The notes below the pieces were generated by a model, which saw nothing but the letters and a program-made list of their open reading frames with translations, searched no databases and was not told where the DNA came from. Below, piece by piece: positions 55,001-64,000 of a stretch of 64,000 bases of DNA. Each line of letters opens with the position of its first letter. Position 1 is the first letter of the stretch. Source of the stretch: Antedon bifida (Eukaryota > Echinodermata > Crinoidea > Comatulida > Antedonidae); assembly GCA_963402885.1 (NCBI GenBank), contig OY727101.1, positions 13,588,917 through 13,652,916 of the forward strand. Reading direction: 5' to 3'. Position numbers and translations under genes: made by a program.

Positions 55001-58000
55001 CACAATTTTTTGTGCTGAGATTCCAGAGCTGAGATTTCAGACACATGCAACGCAATTGTTGCCTTCAGTGGCTCGACACTAGCAACAAGATCTGCTTCTT
55101 GTTTCTGTAAAGAACAGACCTTTAAAGATTCCTTTTCCAATGATGATGCAAGTTCTGCCATCTTGTTGTCACTCGCTTCCAACATTTGTTTATATTTCTT
55201 TGTTTCTTCTTTTTCCGTATCTACCATTTTCAATGTCTCTTCACATTGTTGCTTCAAAGATGCTTCTTGTTTCTGTAACATATTTGCTCTTTCAATTTCT
55301 GTAGCAACAGAATCTTTAAGCTGTAAAACTTTATTCTCATAATCTTCAACCTGGTTCTGATATTCTTTTAGCTTTTCTTTCTCTTTCTTAAGTGTAACTA
55401 ACAAATCCTGATGTTCTTGCTTAATTTGACACTCTTCCTTCCTCAAGTTTAAAATAGTTTTCGTCATTTCTGCTGATGACTCTTGTAGGTCGGCAAGTTT
55501 ATTTTCTTTTTCTTCTACTTTACTTTCTAATTTGTTAACCATCTCTTTTTCTTTCTTTACTGTATTTAACACATCTTGATGGTTCTGTTTTAAAGATGTT
55601 ATTTCTTCATGCAGTGACCGGCTATCCTTCTCTCGCTTTTGTGTTTCCTCTTTTAGAGCTTCTTTTTCCATTGTTGCAGTTTCAAACTTTAAAGTAAGCT
55701 CTCCAACTTCACGTTCATGCTTCTTTGAGAGATTTTCAGCAGACGATAACTTTTTCTGGAGATCAGCACATTGAATTTTAACATTTTCAAGCATGTTGCT
55801 TAATTCTTTTACTTTCCCTTCATATTTCACTTCCATTGATTCCATAGCAGTTTCCTTTTCTGATTGTTTTCTTCGTAAGTCATTGGAAATTCCTTCACTC
55901 TGAGAAAGATCTTGTTTCAGTTTTTTCAACTGATCTTCGAAGTTGGTCAATTTGAATGTACTCTGTTCAAGCTTGGAAACTAACATATCCTTCTCTTTAG
56001 AAAGGTCTGATATCTTCTTGTTTAACTGACTTTCTGTTGTTTCGTTAGACCTCATTGTTTGCTCTGCTGCATTAATCTTCGATTTTAGATCACTAACTTC
56101 ATGGTCGGTCTTGCTACTCTTGGCTTGGAGTCTCTCAAGCTGGCTCTGGTAAGTGTTACGATCATTTGTCAAGTGGTTGATCTCTTGTTGCATCTTGTTC
56201 TTGGTATCATTCAATTGCTTCTCAAGTAAAGAGTTAGCCTGCACTTGCTCAGATATCTCCTGTTTATGCGATTTTTCTTTTTCTTTCAGCTTATGATCCA
56301 AAGATTGCCGAACAGCTTCTGCGTTGTGGCGCTGACATTCTAATTCTTGTCCAATCTGTTTAATCTTCTTCTCAGCTTCTGCAAGCTAGAAATAAAAGTA
56401 ATTCCTTAATACATAACTGACACATACAAACAATATGACTGCGGTCAGACATTGTTATATGATGAGAAATAAAAAAGAGATTTAATCAAAGCTCGTGTTT
56501 TCGCAGCCATACCAAAATTATTAGATAATTAATAATACCTTCAGGTCAAGAGCTAAAAATTGTTGATAGTTTAATAGCATTTTATAATAAAAATGTATGT
56601 TTGTACAGGAATACATTGAAGAACTCTTGAATAGTGTTGTTATTTATTTGGTGGTATTTTAAAAGAGATTTATATTTATAGAGCAGGTACCTTAGTATTA
56701 GCATCCTCAGTTTTTGACTTTTCGGTGTTGCCTTCTTCAACCAGCTTCTTTATCTTTTGCTCTCTTTGAACCATCTCTTTCTTGGAATCTTCTAACTGAA
56801 TTTGAAGTTCTTGAAGCTGACTTTTAAAATTGTCAATGTCTTTGGTCTTTGTCTGCACTTGAAGTTCTAGTTTATGACTAGAAGATTTTAATTCTGAAAC
56901 AAAATAGATCATTTATAATATACAGTTAAAATGTCATAAAGCACTTTGATGTTAATTCTATCAATTTAATACAGTTAATGTTTTTGGTGTTGCCTAATCA
57001 AAATGATTAAAGTATATAATAAAGCAAGTTAAAACAGCAACAATCTACACACAAAAAAATGTTATTCTTGCAAAAAAAAACAAAAAAAATAATATAAGCT
57101 AAATTATATGCATAGGTAACTTAGTAACAGTAAGCTAGGTAGATGTCCAAATAAATTCCAATTATTATCTACATGTACCACCCACTCATATTAACTATTA
57201 GTTTATCCACACATTTGAGTGGCTTTCTCAACACGATATGAATGCGAACACAAATTAAGAAACATACCCTCTTTTTCTTTTTCCAGTTTCTCTACAAGGC
57301 GTTTCAATTCAGCATCATTCCCACTTGACTTCACTACGGCCTGATCCATTAATCCACCTGGTGTAAATGAAAACAAATTCCCTCCCAAAAGGTCAACCAC
57401 TGGTGCTTTTACTGGTTGCGGGTCAAATGACAACAAGTCAGTTGGCTGTTTCTTTGGAGGTGGATCAAGAGACAGTAGATCCACGATTGGTTCAGGGGCA
57501 CCAAATGATAGCAGATCATTTGGCCTTGAGTTTGATTTGTCAACCTTAAAAGATATAAGAAAGACACATTTTAATCCTCAATACACAAAATTAGAGAAAA
57601 CGTATAATGTAATTCTCCAAGAAAGAATGTATAATACTAGAAGATATTAAAAGACTTTTGGATACTACCTTATTTTTGTATGTTTTTATTTCATTCTTTA
57701 GCCTTTCATTTTCTGTTTCCATGCTCATAAGTCGTTTGCGTATACTCTTTTCATCATCTTCTGAACAACTCTCTAAAAAAAATACAGTTTCAATCTTAAA
57801 TTTTGTGCATTCCATTATCTACTTTTAATTATTCACCTATTATTTGTGGATTACTTTTTTTTTTAACTTTCAGTTTTTAACAATCAGCAGACTGCCTCAA
57901 AGTGCTTATAAAATAAAAATGTGATTGAAAGAGAAAACAGAATGAATTGCAAAGAACTAAAAACGTGTGTTTTTAAAAGGGTTGTAAAAACTTTGATTGA

Positions 58001-61000
58001 AGGTGATTGGTAAGACTTTTCCACAGTTTATAAGCTAGATGTACTAGTAGTCAACCAATTTTTTACAGGCTGAAGTTCTAGTTCAAGAAGTTATTAAAAA
58101 GAAAATTATTCTAGTGAGAAAGCTTGTGACTATTCAATGCACAGTAAAACCTGTTAAACAAATGTTTCTTGCTTGATAGTTTGTCCAATAATAGTAATAT
58201 TTAATTTTAATCAATTTTTACAAAATTGCTGACATCAAAGTAACAAACCTCTAGAAGAAGCACTATAGGACCTTGTACCACCAAGTCTGTCAACTTCATT
58301 CTGTAACTTCTTCAGTTGACCTTCAAGAGACCTGTTCTTCTCAGAGTAATTAGTTATCTGGTGTTTCTGCTGTGTGCAATTTTCTTGCAGACGGCTATAA
58401 TCTGATTGTATACGTTCCAGTTTTGATAAGACATCCAAGTGATCTGCCTGAGCTCTCTCAAGTTCACCTTTGATTTGACCTTGAATATAAAATATATATA
58501 TATATAAAAAAAATAAATTTAAGTAGAATAAGTCAGTTATCTTTGGGCTGATTATTTACAGTAGGTATTAAAATAATTTAGAAAAAGCCAATGGCATACG
58601 GACAAGTCAATCTACAGAGCCTACTGGCCCAGGGTTCTCGCCACGGTGGTCGGCGACGTCCACCTCTCTGAATTTCCAACCACCACTTTCATGCTGCCGA
58701 CCACCACCATATTTACGCACGTAGATCGTAGTTTATTGTTATTATAATTATCTATGCGTCGATCGTAGGGTGGTTCGTAGAGTTAATCAATATCATCGCC
58801 TTTAGAAAAAGCATGGACAATGCAAATTAACAATGTACTGTTCACAAATTAAAATCGGCGCCACCTTAAAATCCTACCTAGGCTAGGAGATGACACATTT
58901 TGTAGCCGCCCTATGCAATGGTTACCTTAATTTAGCCGAACGAGACGACATCGTGGGCCGAATTGACATCGGAGTCGAGTCAAGTTTCGGCAGCCTCTAG
59001 ACTTACGCTATTAATTTAATCCTACCTACGTCAACATAAAAAAATATATGCAAAATCAATATATTCCATGTTAAAGCAGGGTTCCGGGTTTAAAATGAAT
59101 AGTAAAAAATATAATTGTTTGTCTCTTGAACGGTAAAAGTCTCACTTATTATAAGCGAGCGGTGAAGCAGAACGAAGGCTGTGATGTGAAGCCAAAATTG
59201 CAAGTGCAGCTACGGCGATATGACACTGTGTTACAGAATAGGAAAATTTGTGAAATGGTCGATCTTCCGACGACTTGTTATCATTAACCATATCAATTAC
59301 TTTTGTAAAATAATGCTTATCTGATGTAATTTTAGTCGGTCTTCCCATTTATAAAGTCAATTTTCTATGAAAATTTATCACAATTGTGTAAAATCATTTG
59401 GAGATTCAGTTTACGTTTGCCGATTTTCGCACTGACTTAGTAAAAAGCCTTCAAATCAATGAAGCGTAACGTCTGTACATTCCTGCTGAGCGAGACAATA
59501 CATGTGCTCTCTCGTCACGTCGTAAGCAGATACAGTATACAATACCAAACTGGTTGGGTCGAGTATACCCCGTCTATAATCACAACATGAACGATGTACA
59601 GTATTTGATTGAAGGTCGGCTCGACCTACCGGAATGGTATAGATAATATAGCTCGAATGAGAGAGTTGGAATATTTGTAAACATAAGTACTGCTAATTTT
59701 AACAAGTGTAGCCTATAGTAAAAGGCCTGGTAGTATCAATTCGCATAGGGTCTACTACACTAGCTACAGTAGCTCAATTTTTAACTGGGCCGGACCGGCT
59801 AGGTCTACTTGCTTGATGCAGTATCCGCTTTTTTGGCCTAGGTCTACTTAGACGATCGCGACACCATACGTGCGGACGACGATCGGACCTTGTTTTGCCT
59901 CAATATTTACAGCCGATTTTGTAGAACATTTTAGGTTTATATTGTTTAGGAGTTTGGTTGTTAGGATGGGTTTGGAATCCACTGAGTTTTGTTATTTATT
60001 GGCCAATCGTCTAGTAGGCTAGCTAGGCCCATGGGCCCCAAATGTTTTTTATTTATTTATTTATTTATTTTAACCATATTTAATGAGGGTGATCCATCCA
60101 GCATTTGCTGATCATTTGGGACCCTCAGAACAGATACTGTACAATATACAAAATACAACAAAAACAGAAAAGTAAAAAAAACAAAAACCAAAAAATAAAA
60201 TTAATTACATAAGACTAAAAAACTGAATAAGAAAATTTGAATAGAAAATAATCAAAAAATTAAATTAAGCAAAAATATATCATATATATATACATATATA
60301 AATATTTAGATCTACTATTTTACAATTTAAAATCTGGAAAAGGATTACATAGTTTTGAGAAAAGTCATAAGTCTAGTTTTGAAAGAGGAAAAGGATAAGG
60401 AATTGCGGATAGATAGAGGAAGATCATTGTAGAAATGAGGGGCCTTGTAGCTGAAGGAGAGTTTGAAAATATCAAGAGAGGGTTTAGGAATGTGAAGATT
60501 TCCTTTTGAGATTTGACGAGTAGTCATCCTCCCATTGGCAATAATTTTAGTGAGGAGATGGCATAAGCCTTGAGGAGCAAGAAGATTCAGGGTTTTGAAA
60601 GTAAGACAACCAAGTTGGTAGTGGAGTCTTTTCTGAAGAGGAATGGTATGGGCTAGTTTAAAGTGATCATCAGAGAGGTGTGACATAGGATGAAGTTTGA
60701 GAATAATGCGTAAAGCTCTGTTTTGGATTTTTTTGTTTTAACGTAGCCATCCATCATGGCATGGAATCCCTAGTCAGAATGGCTCTCACCCATAAAAAAA
60801 AATGATTTAGGCTAGTACGTGAAGCCGATAATACGATCTGTACTATAGAGGTATAAAAATAGTATAATTTATGACTCCATGATCTGTACTAATTTTGTAT
60901 TTCATTAAATGTCAAATAAATATATGCTACTGTTATTATTACACTTTAGGCCTAGCTTAGAAAATCTACAAAAAATTTATTTCACAATGATCGGGTGGTC

Positions 61001-62110
61001 GTCGTTTGACAAGGGAGAGAGATATGTAAATTAGTTGACAAACACAACGTACATGACGTCGCGAGTTCAGAATCCACTGATGACGTGATTTTGTGAATAT
61101 CTCATGAATATTAATGAGCTTCCCTAAGCTGCTGAAAAACAGACTTTCCATGAATTTACCCTAAAATGTATATGAAATTTAATTTTTTTAATTTCTGGTT
61201 ATTACTTCTTCATTCTGACATGTCTATATTGTTATGTGCGACGTGTGGGTGGGAACAGTTAATTTAGAGAGAGTATCACGTTTCATGTCACACAAAATCT
61301 AGGGACACGATCTTTGTCGCGTTTCCAGGCCTGCCATATAACCAAAAAAAAAATCTAGGTCTGCGCGATCGATGTTCTGATACTATATTATGGCCGACCA
61401 CCACTCATGACATGCTAGTGAGAACCCTGGCTAGTGGGCCAATGGGCTTGTTTGAAAATATAATTTGTGGGCAACTAAAATACACTGGGACACACCTAAT
61501 TTTCACAATACAGAGTAGAACTCAGGGTGTCCTCAGCATTGCAGTCAAGTCATGGTATTAAAACAAATTTTTCCCCTTAATACTGTAGGGTGTCCCAAGA
61601 GGGGTTCTACTTTATTTAAACATTTAGAAATCAAATCATGAAAAAATGTCATCTTAATTTAATACTCATACTGTATGTGAATATTATAAATTGCATGAAA
61701 AAATATCAATGAAAATATTGTTCAAAATTATTGTGATTAAAAGAAAACATCTTACCCGTTTTGTGAGCTTCCGAGGTGAGTGAAGATTTCGAATGCGACA
61801 ACTGCCCTTCAATGCAGGCAATTCGTGTCTCTTTTGAATGCAATTCGTGTTGCAGCTTCTCGCGCTTGTTCTCAAGATCACGGCATTGCTCAAGAAGAGT
61901 CTGATTTTCACGAGCAAGATTAGTGTTGGTTGACTTTTCCTCTTCAGTCTTTCTCACTTGCTTCTTGTACGCTCCATCTAATGAATCTAACTGGAAGAGC
62001 TTTTGTTTATGCTCTTTTTTTAACCTGTCTAAGTTGGATTCAAGCTCTTGTACCTTTTTAAGTGCCTTGTGGGAAAGGCCATCTTTCCATTCGTCATCTA
62101 CCCAACTCAT
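45913..62110 (-). CDS. CENPF: CENP-F (mitosin) orthologue, complete, 13 coding exons
   Basis: Exons: 62110-61756, 58479-58249, 57772-57669, 57544-57268, 56893-56691, 56385-54863, 54663-54536, 54375-48746, 48559-48311, 48122-47946, 47773-47603, 47282-46404, 46089-45913. The phases fit throughout and the total is 10104 nt, 3367 residues (human is about 3100-3200). CENP-F is a coiled-coil kinetochore and nuclear-envelope protein of G2/M that binds microtubules and the NDE1/LIS1-dynein system. The N-terminus MSWVDDEWKDGLSHKALKKV and LFQLDSL match human CENP-F. ELECQRHNAEAVRQSL matches SCQRQNAESARCSL, and the last four residues CKIQ match the farnesylated CKVQ box. Heptad coiled coil fills almost all of about 120-3170. 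A basic bipartite NLS (KVNKRKK...SSCKR) precedes the tail. Exon 8 contains an internal 437-residue-period repeat. Confidence 0.95.
46404..47282 (-). CDS. CENPF: CENPF coding exon 12 (end of coil and basic tail)
   Basis: 879 nt, 293 codons, phase 0. The coil runs to about residue 3160. A basic disordered tail follows with KVTRSRRVKIS, a bipartite nuclear signal (KVNKRKKDSSDEDSSCKR) and PVRRSRLPEKK. In position and character it matches the Ser/Arg/Lys-rich tail of human CENP-F. Confidence 0.92.
47603..47773 (-). CDS. CENPF: CENPF coding exon 11
   Basis: 171 nt, phase 0 at both ends. Coiled coil LKSEIDSVEEKLNVQ to KMNSSL. Confidence 0.88.
47946..48122 (-). CDS. CENPF: CENPF coding exon 10
   Basis: 177 nt, phase 0 at both ends. 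Coiled coil VLVGLKEQEMQEMENN to LQNATDK. The donor is GTTTGT. Confidence 0.88.
48311..48559 (-). CDS. CENPF: CENPF coding exon 9
   Basis: 249 nt, phase 0 at both ends. Coiled coil VALKLKTVEDRVLEL to LEALEAQK. Confidence 0.9.
48746..54375 (-). CDS. CENPF: CENPF coding exon 8 (5.6-kb giant exon)
   Basis: 5630 nt without a stop, about residues 941-2817, ELLSAEKKREAEL to VSYEQ. It is Glu/Lys/Leu-rich coiled coil throughout. Two segments (about 51050-50270 and 49740-48950) are diverged copies of each other: TACQKIEDLQQENHDQIEGM against VACKRIEELQQEKHDHIESM, and ELDYRAKTAIEEL against ELDYKALTALEEV, period about 437 residues. Human CENP-F also has one very long exon and an internal repeat pair, but of about 180 residues. 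Confidence 0.94.
54536..54663 (-). CDS. CENPF: CENPF coding exon 7
   Basis: 128 nt, phase 2 to 1: SAAVEECADLKNALLQKEDE to LEQYIQ. It lies between TTTCTAG and GTAAGT and links exons 6 and 8 in frame. Confidence 0.88.
54863..56385 (-). CDS. CENPF: CENPF coding exon 6
   Basis: 1523 nt of continuous coiled coil, phase 0 to 2. Near its start, LECQRHNAEAVRQSLDHKLK aligns with a conserved human segment. The donor at 54862 is GTAAAA. Confidence 0.92.
56691..56893 (-). CDS. CENPF: CENPF coding exon 5
   Basis: 203 nt, phase 1 to 0. Coiled coil ELKSSSHKLELQVQT to EDANTK, corresponding to the human LQLQLEKAKVELIEKEK region. Confidence 0.88.
57268..57544 (-). CDS. CENPF: CENPF coding exon 4 (DLL-repeat segment)
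   Basis: 277 nt, residues about 231-322. It is Pro-rich and not coiled, with DLLSFG, DLLSLD, DLLSFD and DLLGG in about 50 residues, then FSFTPGGLMD and a short coil. DLL and LLSLD resemble clathrin-box-type linear motifs. I do not recall this repeat in vertebrate CENP-F. Confidence 0.85.
57669..57772 (-). CDS. CENPF: CENPF coding exon 3
   Basis: 104 nt, phase 1 to 0: ESCSEDDEKS then a short coil ending TYKNK. The acceptor is the AG four bases before GTTGTTC (TTTAG|AGAGTT), chosen because it keeps the frame. Confidence 0.85.
58249..58479 (-). CDS. CENPF: CENPF coding exon 2
   Basis: 231 nt, phase 1 to phase 1, GQIKGELERAQADHL to SASSR. It resembles human KRCKSELERSQQAAQ. The donor is GTTTGT, weaker than the others. 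Confidence 0.88.
58630..61429. mobile_element. hAT-like DNA transposon, about 2.8 kb, degenerate
   Basis: The left end CAGGGTTCTCGCCACGGTGG, followed by TCGGC, and the right end GCCGACCACCACTCATG...CTAGTGAGAACCCTG are inverted repeats starting CAGGG, the hAT hallmark. The flanks CTACTGGC and CTAGTGGG agree at 6 of 8 positions, compatible with an aged 8-bp duplication. A short minus-strand ORF (59142-59348) is inside. No intact transposase is visible. Confidence 0.65.
60045..60745 (-). mobile_element. 5'-truncated non-LTR retrotransposon (LINE), reverse-transcriptase C-terminal fragment
   Basis: From about 60740 down to 60345 the minus strand reads KIQNRALRIILKLHPMSHLS, then LQKRLHYQLGCLTFKTLN and AP-FYNDLP.SIRNSLSFSSFK. 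This is the typical C-terminal tail of L2/CR1/RTE-like reverse transcriptases (QNRALR; LP..IR...F). An A-rich 3'UTR follows and ends in (AAATA)n at 60075-60045. About 125 codons remain out of roughly 900. Confidence 0.8.
61756..62110 (-). CDS. CENPF: CENPF coding exon 1
   Basis: 118 codons plus one base, MSWVDDEWKD to HKT, with donor GTAAGA. It matches the human CENP-F N-terminal microtubule-binding coil almost without gaps to EGQLS. The start follows GAAAAG and is the only sensible ATG. Confidence 0.95.
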
Positions 62111-63776
62111 CTTTTCAATTATTTAGTGTCTTTAAAATAATAAGAAAAAAAGATGAATGATTGGCCTAGGCTTTCAAGAATAATTGAAATTGTTCTGGTT
62201 CTTTCAATATTGAACACCACCACAGTACCACACCATGCCTTACTTAGGCCTAGGCTAGGCCCTAGTCTTACATTACAACAATTATTATTAAAAAGAAATG
62301 TTCAATTTAGGCTAGCCTACGTTCAAACCTTTCTTTGCCCATTTGGTAGGTACCTGCAACTTATGGTGACACGCCCCTTTTTGATGTCGCCAAAAAAGTG
62401 TGACCTGATATTCAGATCGCGCTGAAGGTCCTTTTTTAAAAAAATCTTTAAAATTACTTCTGGTTGGATAATGATGACATTATTGGTACCAAAATGTCAA
62501 CAGGGAGTTGTTCTACTGCTGGGAATGTTTTTTTTCTTTTTTCTGATGTTTATTTCATGAGTTACAACGATTCAAAAATATACCTCATCAAAACACGTCT
62601 TTTTTTCATAAAAAGTGAGTTAGTCCATTATTTTCATGTTTCAGTCCATATACTACATGCTATTACGATTATTTTGACATAAGTTTTGTGTATATTGATA
62701 GATGTTACAATGGAATTTTTAGATGTTGAAATTTTGTATTTTTCCACATGTTTACCTAGGCCTAGCATAGCATAGGATGTAGTGTTACGCAGGGATGTAT
62801 CTCCCTGGTTAAAGAATAGGCCTTTGACGGTCTATGTCGACTCCTTTGTATACATAATATTCACTCTAAATCACTCTAAATATGTTTTAAAAAGTAGGAA
62901 ATAAAATAAAACAATGTTTGATTTATAACATTCAATTATGTTTTGGTACTAAAGTTGTTAGAATACAGCGATTTTAAAAGATTGCAAATAAATATTTTTT
63001 ATTAATAACAATAACCCGTATGAATATTAGTACGCTAGGTTGTCAGTTTACAATGCGGCCAATCAGAGTGCGTGTTTTTACCCAAGCTGGTGTAGATTTG
63101 GGTGTGCAAGTATAGTATGTTTGTGAATATCAATTCGACTGAAAGACAATTTGTAATAATTGTCAGAGGGTAGGGAAAAAGTTGTTATAACGTAAATGGG
63201 TTTGGTTGTTGTTGAGAAGAGGTAGATTCATGTTTGGAAAAATAATAAATTTAAATAATAATTTTCAAACAATTTTTAAGAATATTGCACTTCATTGCCA
63301 CACTTTTTTTTTCTTATGCATTGAAATGCCTATACTGATTTTTTATGAAAAAAAAACATTAAAAAAATTATAAAAAATTACCATGTTGACGAATTTTAAT
63401 TATTTTTGTGTTATTAAATTTCTATTTTTTTTCTTCATTTTTTGATGTATGACTCGATCTGTTTCAATAAGTTTGAATTTTCATGTTAGGTACCTACATT
63501 TGGTGAATTTAAAATAGGCCTAGGCTAGGCCTATGGTGTGCTTATTAACTTCAGCATATACCGTTACCGCCTAGCCTAGACAATCATAGTTGACTAGGCC
63601 TAGATTTGAATAAAGCTTAGGCCTAGGAGCCTAGGTTGGGGCAAGCCTAGAGAGAGGAGGCTAGGCCTAGGCTCAGCTCAGTCTCTCCTCTCTCTAACTC
63701 GGCGGCCTCTCTCTCTCGCTTTGTAGCCTAAATTAATGGTGTAGGCCTACTAAAAATACAATATAAGATACTTACT
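62111..63776 (-). other. candidate CENPF 5'UTR intron and leader
   Basis: A possible acceptor TTTTAAAG at 62130 lies 19 bases before the ATG, with a pyrimidine-rich tract upstream. A consensus donor (AGTA|GTAAGTAT) lies at 63776. If both are used, the first exon is non-coding and upstream of 63777. Plus-strand ORFs at 62153-62682 are unsupported. A dense AGGCCTA cluster lies at 63515-63675. Confidence 0.4.
63515..63720. repeat. dense AGGCCTAGG cluster and CT-rich tract
   Basis: Overlapping TAGGCCTA, CCTAGG and GCTAGGCC words, then CTCAGCTCAGTCTCTCCTCTCTCTAAC and CCTCTCTCTCTCGC. It is the densest of many AGGCCTA clusters in the window. Confidence 0.7.
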
Positions 63777-63945
63777 ACTATTATTATACTAAAATGTTAC
63801 AAATGTCTAGCCTAAAGCTAGAATTTGTTATCTGTTTTCATACAATTTGAAACCTACTTCTGTCGCGTCCGTTAGTGGTAGATGAACTTTAAAATTGCCG
63901 CAACGGCCAGTCAGTGTAGTGTAGAACAATTTTGATTGGTCGAGG
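63777..63945 (-). promoter_or_regulatory. candidate CENPF promoter with CCAAT box and CHR-like TTTGAA
   Basis: A minus-strand CCAAT at 63939-63935 (ACCAATCA) is followed about 85 bp downstream by TTTGAA/TTCAAA at 63851-63846. TTTAAA also occurs near 63890. NF-Y boxes plus a CHR element are the usual layout of G2/M genes controlled by MuvB/DREAM, and vertebrate CENPF is such a gene. The spacing is longer than the classic examples. Confidence 0.35.
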
Positions 63946-64000
63946 TGTATTGAAGCGTGGTAGAAAAGCCGTCAAGTGGAACAGCCAGAAATCAATAAAC

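Larger units (their letters stand above)
58480..61755 (-). other. CENPF intron 1 (3.3 kb) with nested transposons
   Basis: Most of this intron is a 2.8-kb hAT-like element (58630-61429) that itself holds a LINE fragment (60045-60745). The remaining sequence is AT-rich. The other CENPF introns are under about 800 bp and show nothing notable. Confidence 0.75.

Noticed and set aside
59142-59348. 68-codon minus-strand ORF as a gene or alternative CENPF exon
   Set aside because: It lies within the hAT-like element, lacks coiled-coil character, and exons 1 and 2 already join in phase without it.
62153-62682. Plus-strand ORFs of 72-90 codons upstream of CENPF
   Set aside because: No similarity I can recognise, low-complexity stretches, and overlap with the probable 5'UTR intron.

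Overview
The window is AT-rich animal nuclear DNA. Genes have many GT-AG introns, there are long introns full of small DNA transposons, and nothing looks bacterial. Recognisable genes are PACS, SLC44/CTL, a secreted sphingomyelinase and CENP-F. Together with a tRNA-derived SINE, many MITE-like foldback elements and a strikingly common short motif (AGGCCTA and variants), they suggest a marine invertebrate deuterostome. An echinoderm, perhaps a crinoid, is my low-confidence guess.

Layout. (1) 1-26672, minus strand: the 5' six coding exons of a PACS-family sorting adaptor. The gene runs off the left edge. Intron 1 is about 18 kb and, with introns 2-5, carries most of the dispersed repeats, including a 1064-bp PIF/Harbinger-like element at 21231-22294. 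(2) 27844-40432, plus strand: three intronless, tandem choline-transporter-like (SLC44) genes plus a deleted fourth copy at about 36658-37002. The first copy is head-to-head with PACS, 1.17 kb between ATGs. The copy-2 upstream region is duplicated as a 1.5-kb direct repeat in front of the deleted copy. (3) 42630-44599, plus strand: a three-exon secreted sphingomyelinase of the bacterial neutral-SMase (exonuclease-endonuclease-phosphatase fold) type. (4) 62110-45913, minus strand: a complete 13-exon CENP-F orthologue of 3367 codons, convergent with the sphingomyelinase. It has a 5.6-kb exon, a conserved N-terminus and a C-terminal CaaX box (CKIQ). Its first coding intron holds a 2.8-kb hAT-like element with a LINE fragment nested inside. 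(5) 62111-64000: probable 5'UTR intron and promoter of CENP-F.

Functionally, PACS acts in membrane traffic and CENP-F in mitosis, and I see no direct link between them. The sphingomyelinase and the choline-transporter-like array could form a neighbourly pair: phosphocholine release outside the cell and choline uptake. That pairing is inference only. All exon joins were made by eye from reading-frame continuity, splice consensus and remembered family sequences. No search was run.
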